Below, piece after piece: positions 26,084 to 34,700 of a stretch of 64,000 nucleotides of DNA. The stretch lies in NCBI GenBank assembly GCA_902493595.1, contig CABUPU010000007.1:1-64000 (forward strand), read 5' to 3'. Numbering within the stretch: position 1 is the stretch's first letter; each line of letters starts with the position of its first letter. The translations under genes and the position numbers were made by a program. Below the pieces are notes generated by a model. The model saw only the letters and a program-made list of their open reading frames with translations, made no database searches and was not told the DNA's origin. Source of the stretch: an uncultured Mycoplasma sp. (lineage in GTDB: Bacteria > Bacillota_I > Bacilli_A > RF39 > UBA660).

Positions 26084-26332
26084 AAGTCAGTTGATTATAC
26101 ATTTAAAAATATAAAAAAATACATTATAAAGGTTGATACTTACTATCAAAGTTCTCAAAGGTGTCATATGAAGCATGATAAAGATTTAAATGAATCAATA
26201 AATATATTAAATAATATAAAAAATAGTTACAGAAATCGGGATAGTCTAGTAAATATTTTTGAAATATTAAGAAATTTTTTGAAATGTTTTTTGTCACTTA
26301 AAAGTCATTTTGTTATAATATACTTAATTTGA
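26084..26332 (+). pseudogene. Decayed tnpB (IS200/IS605-type) remnant
   Basis: The frame at 26084-26332 reads a TnpB-like C-terminus: KYIIKVDTYYQSSQRC followed by HDKDLNESINILNNI. Intact TnpB has (V/I)KVDxxYxSSQxC, a zinc finger, then DRDxNASINI; here the zinc-finger segment is deleted between the two motifs. AGAGGTGATAAC at 26032-26043, followed by AAAACATATAGATTTTGATA, resembles a TnpB ribosome site and first codons, but the frame is full of stops. The 466-bp gap 25879-26344 thus holds a terminator, this relic and the ABC promoter; I see nothing else in it. Confidence 0.7.
26291..26319 (+). promoter_or_regulatory. Sigma-A promoter of the ABC transporter operon
   Basis: TTGTCA (26291-26296), 17-base spacer, TATAAT (26314-26319) with an extended TGn. 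Confidence 0.8.
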
Positions 26333-26344
26333 AAGAAGGAAATT

Positions 26345-27016
26345 ATGGAAATTTTAAAAGTAGAAAATTTAAAAAGAGTTTATGGAACAGGAGCAAGTAA
26401 AGTTGTGGCACTTGATAATGTTTCTTTTACTGTTGAAAAAGGAGAGTTTGTTTCAATTGTTGGAGCAAGTGGAAGTGGTAAAAGTACACTTCTACATTTA
26501 ATTGGTGGTGTAGATAGACCAACAAGTGGAAAAGTTTTCATAAATGATGAAGATATTTATAAATTAAATAATGATGATTTAGCAATATTTAGACGTAGAC
26601 AAATAGGACTTATTTATCAATTTTATAATTTAATTCCTATATTAAATGTAATAGAAAATATATCACTTCCTTTAGAACTTGATGGAAGAAAATCAGATAA
26701 AAATGATTTAAATGAAATGCTAGAACTTTTAGGGCTTGAAAATAGAAAAAGTCATTTACCAAGTCAGCTTTCTGGAGGAGAGCAACAAAGAGTTTCAATA
26801 GGAAGAGCACTTATAACAAGACCATCATTAATTCTTGCAGATGAACCTACAGGAAATCTTGATTCAAAAGCAAGTGAGGAAATTGTTAGTCTTCTTAAAA
26901 AAACTAATAAAAAGTATAATCAAACAATTATTATGATAACTCATAATTTAGAAATTGCTAAAATGACTGATAGAATTATTACTATCGAAGATGGAAGGAT
27001 AGTGGATGATAAATGA
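26345..27016 (+). CDS. ABC transporter ATP-binding protein (LolD/MacB type)
   Basis: 223 residues: Walker A GASGSGKSTLL near 39, Q-loop YQFYNL, signature LSGGEQQRVSIGRAL, Walker B LILADEPTGNLDS, switch His in MITHN. The type pairs with FtsX-like permeases that move peptides, lipids or antibiotics, or that act as mechanotransmitters. GAAGGAAATT precedes the ATG. The stop overlaps the permease ATG (ATGA). Confidence 0.93.
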   Translation: MEILKVENLKRVYGTGASKVVALDNVSFTVEKGEFVSIVGASGSGKSTLLHLIGGVDRPTSGKVFINDEDIYKLNNDDLAIFRRRQIGLIYQFYNLIPILNVIENISLPLELDGRKSDKNDLNEMLELLGLENRKSHLPSQLSGGEQQRVSIGRALITRPSLILADEPTGNLDSKASEEIVSLLKKTNKKYNQTIIMITHNLEIAKMTDRIITIEDGRIVDDK

Positions 27017-29574
27017 ATATTTTAAGAAAAATCACTATTCAAAATCTTAAATTAAATAAAAAAAGAAGTATTGTAACAACTATTGGTATACTTTTATCTG
27101 TGGCCCTTATTACAGCGGTTGCTACAATGGTAACAAGTTTTAGAGAAAGTTTGATTGAATATGAAAAAAAATCAAGTGGTAATTATGAATATGTTTTTTA
27201 TGATGTACCTGATAGTGAAATATCTTTTTTAAAAAATAATCGTAGTATAAAAAATTTATATCTTGTAAGTGGACTTGGTTATGCTAAAATAGAAAGCCAA
27301 AATGAAGCTAAACCTTATGCTTATGTTGTCAGTATGGATAAAAATGCTATGGAAAATCTTGGTTTAAATCTAGTCGAGGGAAAAGTTCCTACAAATGAAA
27401 GTGAAATAGTTATTCCTACGAGTGTAAAAACTAATGGAAGACTTGATTATAAAATAGGAGATTATATAACTTTAGATATTGGTCAAAGACAAAGTGAGGG
27501 ATATAATTTAAATCAAAATAATCCTTATAACATTGATACTAAAGAGGAAATAATAAATGCTAACACTAAAACATATAAAATTGTAGGTATTGTAAAAAGA
27601 ATGAATTTAGAGCCATATACCGCACCTGGTTATACATTTGTAACATATAGTGAAAAAGTAAGTGAACTTAATGATGTTTATGTTTATTTAACTGATAAAG
27701 GTTTAAAAAATAGATATAATGTTGTCGGAGGTATTATTGGTGTATCTGGTAAAACTTTAAAAGATTTAGAAATAGGTGAATATAATAAAGATGAAATTGC
27801 AAAGGCTAAATATAACTATAATCAAAATACTTATTTAATTAAAATGCTTTCATCAACATTTGATGATGGTACAACAAGAGCTCTTTTTACTATTGCTACA
27901 GTAGTAACAATAATTATAATTTTTACAAGTGTTTATTGTATAAAATCAAGTTTTAATATTTCTTATACAGAAAAAATAAAAAGTTATGCACATCTTATAA
28001 GTGTTGGAGCAACCTCAAAACAAATAAAAAAATGTGTTTATTATGAAAGCTTTATTTTAGGTTTTATTGGTATTATTTTAGGATTATTATCAGGCGTTTT
28101 TGCGGCATTTGTTCTAATTAAAATAGTTAATTTATTATTAGGAAGTGCATTTGTTATCGAAGGTTTCTTAGTATTTAAGGTAAATTTTTTAGCAATTTTA
28201 ATTTCAATTATCTTAAGTTTACTTACAATTTATTTATCTAGTAAAAAGATTGCTAAAAAAGCTTCGAAAACTTTACCAATCGAAGCAATTCGTAATCCTG
28301 GAGAAATATCTTTGAAAAAGAAAGTTAAAAGTCCTAAATTAATTGATAAATTATTTGGTATTGGAGGAGTTATTTCCTATAAAAACATCAAAAGAAATAG
28401 TAAAAAATATCGTACAACAGTAGTATCAATAATCTTTTGTGTAGCGGTTTATATTGGACTTTCATACTTTATTAATACTGCTTTTTCTTTAGTTAAAAAA
28501 GAAGTTGGTGAGTACAACTATAATTTAGAGGTTATGCTTAATGAAGAAAATGAAAAAGCAAGAAAAGAAAAGATTAAACAAATTGAATCTTTAGAAAATA
28601 TTAATCGAATTTCATTTATAAGAACAATTATTATAAATGCTGATTATTTAAAATTTACAAAAAAAGCAAGTGAATTTGGCTTTAATAACGATAATATTAA
28701 TACTATTTCAATTAAATGTGTTGGTAAAAAAGAATATGATAATTATTTACAAAAACTTAATATAAAGGGTACTTTAGATTATGATGCAATTATTATTAAT
28801 AATTTTATATATTCAGAAAATGGTAGTAAGATAGAATTTAATGTTTTAGACTATAAAGATGGAGAAACTATAGAACTAAAAAATAGTGAAACAAATAATG
28901 TAGTTAAATTAAGGGCTATTAAATCAACATCGCAAAGACCTTTAGGACTTGAAAATAATGGTGAAGCTCCAGTTATTATCGTAAGTGATGAAACATTTGA
29001 TAAAATTTATAATAATGATTTATCACACCTTAATTTAACCTCTATTTATATTGATGCTAAAAATGCTAATGATACTCAAGATGAAATAGATAAACTTTTT
29101 CCAAATGATGATAATGTTTATGTTAATAATACTAATGAATATGCTAATCAAATGAACTCATTATATATAATTGTAGCAATATTTCTTTATGGATTTATTA
29201 TTGTTATTGCTATAATTGGAATTACAAATATATTTAATACTATTACTACGAATGTTGCTTTAAGACGTGGTGAGTTTGCATCACTTAGAAGTATTGGTAT
29301 GACTACTAAAGAGTTTAATAAAATGATATTTTTAGAAAGTTTCTTTTATTGCATAAAAGCCCTTATTATAGGCATTCCAATAGGTATTATTTTATCACTT
29401 ATTATTCATAGAGCATTTATCGGCGAAATGACATTAATTTATCATTTACCTTTAAAAGGTATAATTATAAGTATTATAATAGTGTTTATATTAATATTCT
29501 CCCTTATGAGATATTCTGTTAAAAAAGTTAATTCTAAAAATATTTTAGATTCTATTAGAGATGAAAATATATAG
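27013..29574 (+). CDS. FtsX-type ABC transporter permease
   Basis: 853 residues with the layout of large MacB/FtsX permeases: an N-terminal membrane helix, an outside domain (about 40-285), three helices ending an FtsX domain (290-400), a second helix-outside domain unit (475-715), and three C-terminal helices. Two FtsX domains in one chain suggest that a single copy may serve the transporter. Such pairs in Bacillota often export or sense cell-wall-active peptides, commonly with a two-component system; one lies at 32598-34425 beyond a four-gene islet. Confidence 0.88.
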   Translation: MNILRKITIQNLKLNKKRSIVTTIGILLSVALITAVATMVTSFRESLIEYEKKSSGNYEYVFYDVPDSEISFLKNNRSIKNLYLVSGLGYAKIESQNEAKPYAYVVSMDKNAMENLGLNLVEGKVPTNESEIVIPTSVKTNGRLDYKIGDYITLDIGQRQSEGYNLNQNNPYNIDTKEEIINANTKTYKIVGIVKRMNLEPYTAPGYTFVTYSEKVSELNDVYVYLTDKGLKNRYNVVGGIIGVSGKTLKDLEIGEYNKDEIAKAKYNYNQNTYLIKMLSSTFDDGTTRALFTIATVVTIIIIFTSVYCIKSSFNISYTEKIKSYAHLISVGATSKQIKKCVYYESFILGFIGIILGLLSGVFAAFVLIKIVNLLLGSAFVIEGFLVFKVNFLAILISIILSLLTIYLSSKKIAKKASKTLPIEAIRNPGEISLKKKVKSPKLIDKLFGIGGVISYKNIKRNSKKYRTTVVSIIFCVAVYIGLSYFINTAFSLVKKEVGEYNYNLEVMLNEENEKARKEKIKQIESLENINRISFIRTIIINADYLKFTKKASEFGFNNDNINTISIKCVGKKEYDNYLQKLNIKGTLDYDAIIINNFIYSENGSKIEFNVLDYKDGETIELKNSETNNVVKLRAIKSTSQRPLGLENNGEAPVIIVSDETFDKIYNNDLSHLNLTSIYIDAKNANDTQDEIDKLFPNDDNVYVNNTNEYANQMNSLYIIVAIFLYGFIIVIAIIGITNIFNTITTNVALRRGEFASLRSIGMTTKEFNKMIFLESFFYCIKALIIGIPIGIILSLIIHRAFIGEMTLIYHLPLKGIIISIIIVFILIFSLMRYSVKKVNSKNILDSIRDENI

Positions 29575-29603
29575 GCTTAAATTTTAATTTTAAGTCTTTT
29601 TTT
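29573..29603 (+). terminator. Terminator after ABC permease
   Basis: AGGCTTAAA (29573-29581) pairs with TTTAAGTCT (29589-29597, one G-U), followed by Ts; it overlaps the stop. Confidence 0.8.
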
Positions 29604-29630
29604 AGTGTGTTTACTTATAAATAGATTTGC

Positions 29631-29656
29631 CTTTTTATTATTTGTTTAGTAAAATA
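29631..29656. repeat. 26-bp direct repeat, copy 1 (four-gene islet)
   Basis: Identical to 32552-32577, which lies just before the response regulator gene. Confidence 0.85.
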
Positions 29657-29699
29657 ATGTTAGAAAGGTAGTAATGTAAACTTAAAATTTATTTTAGTA

Positions 29700-30218
29700 G
29701 TGAAAAAAATGAAATATAAAATTAATGAAAATATAAGGTTAGTTAAGGCTCAAATAAAAGATTTAAGAGAAATAACAAATTTTCAGGATAATGTTATAAA
29801 TAATATGGAAAGAAAGGATTTTTTTACACCTTTAACCAAGGAAGAAATTGTATATCCACTTGAAAATAATGGCGTTGTATATATGCTTTTTGATAAAGAT
29901 ATAATGATAGGATTATTTATTTTAACAATTAATCCACCTCAAGAAATAATCGAAGAATATAAACTTTATGATAACGCTGATGTAGCAATTCTTGATTCAA
30001 TAATGATTGATAAAAATTATCGGGGATTTGGTTTACAATGCCAGGGAATGAAAATTATTTATAATGATGCAAAAAAATTAAATGTAAAAAAGATTGTTGC
30101 CACTGTTCATCCAGAAAATATATATAGCTCTAGAAATTTTGATTTTTTAGGCTATAAAGTTATTAATGAAATAACAATACACGGTGGCAAAAGATTAATT
30201 TATTGTATTGATGTTTAG
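29700..30218 (+). CDS. GNAT-family acetyltransferase
   Basis: About 170 residues with a GNAT fold. The acetyl-CoA segment is VAILDSIMIDKNYRGFGLQCQGMK near residue 97 (R/Q-x-x-G-x-G/A pattern: YRGFGLQ), and a later ATVHPENIYSSRNFDFLGYKV strand is typical of the family. The substrate is unknown. The start is unsure: the GTG at 29700 and the ATG at 29709 both lack a good ribosome site. A strong site at 29663-29669 faces an ATG-TAA pair at 29673-29678 instead. Confidence 0.8.
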   Translation: MKKMKYKINENIRLVKAQIKDLREITNFQDNVINNMERKDFFTPLTKEEIVYPLENNGVVYMLFDKDIMIGLFILTINPPQEIIEEYKLYDNADVAILDSIMIDKNYRGFGLQCQGMKIIYNDAKKLNVKKIVATVHPENIYSSRNFDFLGYKVINEITIHGGKRLIYCIDV

Positions 30219-30229
30219 AAAGAATTTTT

Positions 30230-30565
30230 ATGAATAAATATATTTTAATTACTACAACGTTTAATAATAAGAAAAATTTAAAGAAGGTTACTGATATATT
30301 ACTTGAAAGAAGATTAATTAGTTGCATACAAATATCAAAAATAAAATCAAAATATATTTCTGAAAATAATATTAATTATATTTACTTGTGTGGAATTAAT
30401 ACTGATTCTTGTGTCATGAAAACAGCAGTTGATTTATTTGAAAATGGTTTAAATGTAAAAGTAATTGAAAACTATTGTATGAGTCATTCAGGTAAAAAAT
30501 TTCATAAAAGTGCAATAAAAATGTTAAAAAAGTTAATAGGTAACAAAAATGTCCTTAATTATTAA
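30230..30565 (+). CDS. CutA-isochorismatase chimera (likely deletion remnant)
   Basis: 111 residues joining two unrelated pieces. Residues 1-42 match the start of CutA1 (YILITTTFNNKKNLKKVTDI, then LLERRLISCIQISKIKSKY). From about 49 on it matches the last third of isochorismatase-like cysteine hydrolases (IYLCGINTDSCVMKTAVDLF, then ENYCMSHSGKKFHKSAI). CutA is normally about 100 residues and the hydrolase about 180, so both are incomplete. The hydrolase Cys in TDSCV is kept, but its N-terminal Asp and Lys are missing. The frame is open, so a short protein may still be made. Confidence 0.75.
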   Translation: MNKYILITTTFNNKKNLKKVTDILLERRLISCIQISKIKSKYISENNINYIYLCGINTDSCVMKTAVDLFENGLNVKVIENYCMSHSGKKFHKSAIKMLKKLIGNKNVLNY

Positions 30566-30584
30566 ATAGAAAAGAAGGTTAATT

Positions 30585-31475
30585 ATGTTAAAGAAAAATG
30601 AAAGAAAAGGATTATTATTTGCGTTTTTATCTTCATTTTTATATGATCTTAATGTACCAGTTTCAAAATATAGTTTAAAAACACTTTCTACAAATGAAAT
30701 ACTTTTTTTGCTTTATTTTGGTAGTGCTGTAGGGTTATTTTTACTTATGTTATTTAATAAAAAACAAAAATTTTCTTTAAAACCTGAAAAAGGTGAATCA
30801 ATTTTTATTATTGGGGTTATTATTTTTGATATTTTGGCAGCATTATTTATTGTAGAAAGTTTAAAATATATTGATGCTAGTACAGTATCATTAATAAGTA
30901 TTTTAGAGATAAGTTTTACAATAGTAATTTCACGTTTTATTTTTAAAACAAAAATAAGTAAAAATTTGATAATAGCAGTTATTTTAGTAAGTATTGGAGG
31001 TTTTTTATTATCGTTTGATAGTAGTACGGAGTTTAAATTATCAATTGCAAGTATGCTTACAGTATTTGCCACAGCATGTTGGGGATTAGAAAATAATTTA
31101 ACTGCTAAAGTAAGTGATAAAAATCCACTTCTTTTAATATTTTATAAATGCTTTGCTGTTGCAATCTTTAATTTATTATTTATATTAAATATAAATATAT
31201 TTGAACTTTTTATAAATAATTGGTTCTTACTTGTAATCGGATTTTTTACGTATGGAATCAGTATTTTGTATTATGTATATGCAATAAACTACATAGGAAT
31301 ATCAAAAACGTCAATAGTATTTTCATTTAGTCCTGTATTCGGAGCACTTATTTCACTTATATTATTTAAGGAAAAAATTACTATATATTTTGTAATAAGT
31401 CTAATTTTGATGCTCATGGGAATTTATTTTACAATAATTGATAAAAAAAATATAAAGAAAAGAAACAAATTATGA
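30585..31475 (+). CDS. EamA/DMT-family transporter
   Basis: 296 residues with ten predicted membrane helices in two EamA halves; the first half ends near 140 and the second starts at SMLTVFATACWGLENNLTAK. It ends in a basic tail, KKNIKKRNKL. The DMT superfamily exports metabolites; the substrate cannot be told from sequence. GAAAAGAAGG precedes the ATG. It overlaps the next gene by 4 bases (ATGA). Confidence 0.88.
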   Translation: MLKKNERKGLLFAFLSSFLYDLNVPVSKYSLKTLSTNEILFLLYFGSAVGLFLLMLFNKKQKFSLKPEKGESIFIIGVIIFDILAALFIVESLKYIDASTVSLISILEISFTIVISRFIFKTKISKNLIIAVILVSIGGFLLSFDSSTEFKLSIASMLTVFATACWGLENNLTAKVSDKNPLLLIFYKCFAVAIFNLLFILNINIFELFINNWFLLVIGFFTYGISILYYVYAINYIGISKTSIVFSFSPVFGALISLILFKEKITIYFVISLILMLMGIYFTIIDKKNIKKRNKL

Positions 31476-32485
31476 ATATTGAAAATATTGCTTTAGTAAG
31501 AGCAACAAATATTATACCATTCGAAGGCGTTATTAGATCACTTAGTAATGAAAAATATTTATGTAAAATTTTGGGTGGGGAGTTTCAAAATGCTATTAGT
31601 GATTTGTTAACGAAATTAGGCATTTTACCTGAGCAAGATTATTCTAAAGTTTTTAGTGATGAAGATTACTATGATAATTATGTAAGAGAGTGTGCAAATA
31701 TAACAAAAGAGTATATTCCTTATTTATCAAATTATAACTCAATTGTTTTATTTTCCTTAAATGGAATTTGCCCAGATGATTCTGAACATGGATTTGGTAA
31801 TAATACATTTTCTAATAAGAAATGTGCAATTATTGAACCATTAAAATATCATATAGATGATGTGATTTCTTTAGTACCTACGGATACCTCTGTTAAAGGT
31901 GATGTTTTATTATCAGATGAAGCCATAATTTTAATTGAAGAACAAACTTTTTATAATTTATCTGATGAACAAAAAAATAAGCTTAATGGGTTAAATGTAA
32001 AAATATTTAATGGAAGTTTGAAAGATGCTGTAAAAAGTACTTTAAGACAAAGTGGTAAATATACAGCAGAGGATTTAAGTCTATCACAACATGATGGGGG
32101 AGTAAAAGATTCTAAAACAAGCAACGAGTTAAAAAATTGTATTGAAAATATTATAAAAGAGTATAATTTATCAAGATTAAAATATTTTAATTTATTACTT
32201 GCTAAAAATGATGAAGAAGTTCCTAAATATGATTTAATAAAAGATGAATATTTTAATTCAATTAAAGTATATGAGTTTTATTTAGAAAAGTTTTTGACTG
32301 AATTACTGGATTTAATTAATGCTCCATTAAATATTAAAGAATCTTTGCATAGAAATTTACATAATAAGAAGTATATGGATAAAGTTTCATTACTCATAAG
32401 TGATTTTGGTATTGAGAAATATAAAGATTTTGTGGATAATTATAATAAAGATTTAGAATTACAAAAAAAAATGGTAGTTTATTAA
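31472..32485 (+). CDS. Protein of unknown function
   Basis: 337 residues, soluble. The N-terminal 190 residues contain several hydrophobic strands (IALVRATNIIPFEGVIRSL, IVLFSLNGICPDD). The C-terminal half is helical and charged and may form a coiled coil (220-330). No family recognised. It is coupled to the transporter gene by a 4-base overlap, so it may act with it. It is the last gene of the islet bracketed by the 26-bp repeats. Confidence 0.65.
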   Translation: MNIENIALVRATNIIPFEGVIRSLSNEKYLCKILGGEFQNAISDLLTKLGILPEQDYSKVFSDEDYYDNYVRECANITKEYIPYLSNYNSIVLFSLNGICPDDSEHGFGNNTFSNKKCAIIEPLKYHIDDVISLVPTDTSVKGDVLLSDEAIILIEEQTFYNLSDEQKNKLNGLNVKIFNGSLKDAVKSTLRQSGKYTAEDLSLSQHDGGVKDSKTSNELKNCIENIIKEYNLSRLKYFNLLLAKNDEEVPKYDLIKDEYFNSIKVYEFYLEKFLTELLDLINAPLNIKESLHRNLHNKKYMDKVSLLISDFGIEKYKDFVDNYNKDLELQKKMVVY

Positions 32486-32528
32486 CTCCCAAAGAAATCA
32501 TTAATGGAACATTTGAAATAAATTTAAG

Positions 32529-32560
32529 AGTTTAACATTATATGTGTTAGACTTTTTATT
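32529..32560 (+). terminator. Terminator at the end of the four-gene islet
   Basis: AGTTTAACA (32529-32537) pairs with TGTTAGACT (32545-32553, one G-U), followed by TTTTATT. Confidence 0.75.
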
Positions 32561-32577
32561 ATTTGTTTAGTAAAATA
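32552..32577. repeat. 26-bp direct repeat, copy 2 (four-gene islet)
   Basis: Identical to 29631-29656; it lies in the promoter region of the two-component system. Confidence 0.85.
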
Positions 32578-32597
32578 TTACTTGAAAGAGGTTTTAT

Positions 32598-33245
32598 ATG
32601 AAAATACTTTTAATCGAAGATAATGAAGAAATAGCAAATGGTTTATCATATACTTTTAAAGAAAATAATTATGAATTTTATCATGTAAATAGTTTAGATA
32701 AAGCTAAAAATATTATAAATAAAATAGATTTTAATTTAATAATTTTAGATGTAACACTTTCTGATGGAAATGGGTTTGATTTTTATAAAGAAAATTTAAA
32801 TTTAAAAAATATTCCAGTTATATTTTTAACCGCTAAAGATAGTGAGGATGATATTGTAAAGGGTTTTGAACTAGGATGTGCTGATTATATAACTAAACCA
32901 TTTATGACAAGAGAACTTCTTGCAAGAGTAGCAAGACTTTTATCAAATAAGAAAAATGTTATTAATGTAAATGGTATTACATTTGATTCTGATAAAATGG
33001 AAGTTAAGAAAAATGGTAATATAATAAATCTAACTTCTTTAGAACTTAAAATATTATATTTATTTATGACCAATATAGGCAAAGTTATAACTCGTGAATC
33101 ACTTATTAATTATATTTATAATTTAACTGGTAATGATGTAAATGATAATACAATAACTGTTTATTTAAAAAGAATAAGAGAGAAAATTGGTGATAATATT
33201 ATTGAAACTAAAAAAGGAATAGGGTATATAATTAATGAAAAATAA
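32598..33245 (+). CDS. OmpR-family response regulator
   Basis: 215 residues: receiver domain with acidic DN near residue 8, phospho-acceptor Asp in LIILDVTLSDG near 51, Thr/Lys in FLTAKD and YITKPF, then a winged-helix DNA-binding domain from about 120. GAAAGAGG precedes the ATG. It overlaps the kinase gene by 11 bases. Targets are unknown; the ABC transporter upstream is a candidate. Confidence 0.93.
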   Translation: MKILLIEDNEEIANGLSYTFKENNYEFYHVNSLDKAKNIINKIDFNLIILDVTLSDGNGFDFYKENLNLKNIPVIFLTAKDSEDDIVKGFELGCADYITKPFMTRELLARVARLLSNKKNVINVNGITFDSDKMEVKKNGNIINLTSLELKILYLFMTNIGKVITRESLINYIYNLTGNDVNDNTITVYLKRIREKIGDNIIETKKGIGYIINEK

Positions 33246-34425
33246 AAAAACGATAATTTTAATTATAGTAATAATTTTAATATATGTATTTTCCTTTAAT
33301 ATGGTTTATTTATATCAAGAAAATATTTATAAAGAAAAATATAATATGTTTGTAAATAATATTATTTATGTAGTTAAGAAAAATTATCCAAATGTAAGTA
33401 ACAAAGAACTATCAGACATTTTAAATGGTAAATCAAACTATAATTACTTAAATGAATATGGAATAGATGTTGATGATGAATTTGCTCTTATAAGTATGCA
33501 TAAAGAAAATAAAAAAATATTTATTATTAATAATGTTATTTTAGGTTCATTTATATTAGTATTAAGTATTACTTTAATTATAAATAAAAATTATGAAAAT
33601 AATAAACTCGAAGAAATAATTCATTTAATCGAAGAAATAAATAAGAAAAATTATAATTTGAATATTAAAGGTACAGATGAAACAATGATTTCAAAACTTA
33701 AAAATGAAATGTATAAAACAGTTGTTATGCTAAAAAATGATGCAGATAATTCTTTGAAAGATAAAATTATTATTAAAACTTACCTCGAAGATATTTCTCA
33801 TCAACTTAAAACACCACTTACAGTTATTAATATTTCACTTGATAATTTAATAGATAATCCAAATATGGATGAAAAAAATAGAAATGAATTTATATCAAAA
33901 ATATCAAAAGAAGTAACAAATATAAATAATTTAATTCAAAATCTTTTGAAACTTTCAAAATTTGATGTTAATGTAATAAATTTTGTTAATAAAAGTGTAA
34001 GTATAAAAGAATTTATAAATAAATCAATAGATAAAATTAGTTTAATAGCGGATTTAAAAAATATAAATATTAAAGTAAATATTTTAAATGATTTTAACTT
34101 AAATATTGATCTTAATTGGCAAATTGAGGCAATATCAAACATAATAAAAAACGCTATAGAACATTCAGATGAAAATGAAATTATTTATATAAATTGTAAT
34201 GATAATAAAATATATAGTAAAATTGAAATTATTAATAATGGGATAATAAATGATAAAGATTTAAATAAAATATTTGATAGATTTTATACAAATAAAAAAG
34301 GTTACTGTGAAAGTGTTGGTATAGGACTTTCACTTGCTAAAAATATAATAGAAAAAAATAATGGTAAAATAGATGTATATTCTAAAGATGGTAAAACAAT
34401 TTTTACTATTAAATATTATAAATAA
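33235..34425 (+). CDS. Sensor histidine kinase
   Basis: 396 residues: two membrane segments (about 5-27 and 98-118) flanking a 70-residue outside region, the H-box EDISHQLKTPLT near residue 187, N-box SNIIKNAIEHS, and a G-box DRFYTNKKGYCESVGIGLSLAKNI. It pairs with the response regulator just upstream. The outside region is too large for a BceS-type intramembrane sensor, so it may sense a ligand directly. Confidence 0.93.
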   Translation: MKNKKTIILIIVIILIYVFSFNMVYLYQENIYKEKYNMFVNNIIYVVKKNYPNVSNKELSDILNGKSNYNYLNEYGIDVDDEFALISMHKENKKIFIINNVILGSFILVLSITLIINKNYENNKLEEIIHLIEEINKKNYNLNIKGTDETMISKLKNEMYKTVVMLKNDADNSLKDKIIIKTYLEDISHQLKTPLTVINISLDNLIDNPNMDEKNRNEFISKISKEVTNINNLIQNLLKLSKFDVNVINFVNKSVSIKEFINKSIDKISLIADLKNINIKVNILNDFNLNIDLNWQIEAISNIIKNAIEHSDENEIIYINCNDNKIYSKIEIINNGIINDKDLNKIFDRFYTNKKGYCESVGIGLSLAKNIIEKNNGKIDVYSKDGKTIFTIKYYK

Positions 34426-34429
34426 CAAA

Positions 34430-34460
34430 AAAGTTAGTAAGAAAAAATACTAATTTTTTT
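34430..34460 (+). terminator. Terminator after the sensor kinase
   Basis: TTAGTA (34434-34439) pairs with TACTAA (34448-34453) within a longer A/T-pairing stem, followed by seven Ts. Confidence 0.7.
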
Positions 34461-34634
34461 AATAATATAAAAAATTTGCTTAATATGTCTTAATCTCAGT
34501 GTTTATCTATACCTAATTTTCTTATATTATATAGATTTGAGAAAAATCATCCCTGTATTTACGCTATCTACTATAAAATCATAGCATTTTTTTCTTCGAT
34601 TTTCAATCTAATCTATCGTATTTTCGAAAGCAAA

Positions 34635-34663
34635 TTTTCTTAAATCTATATAATTTAAGAAAA
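34635..34663 (+). promoter_or_regulatory. 11-bp inverted repeat upstream of the surface-protein gene
   Basis: TTTTCTTAAAT (34635-34645) and ATTTAAGAAAA (34653-34663) are perfectly complementary around a 7-base centre. A degenerate copy of the whole unit lies about 120 bp upstream (34518-34565), followed by the same CTGTATTTACG/CCGTATTTATG tail. It is likely an operator or structural element. Confidence 0.5.
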
Positions 34664-34700
34664 ATTGATGCCGTATTTATGGGAAAAAATGAGGTTTGTT

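Noticed and set aside
26168..26332. A 54-codon gene before the ABC transporter.
   Set aside because: It has no ribosome site, it runs through the ABC promoter, and its readable part is the decayed TnpB tail.
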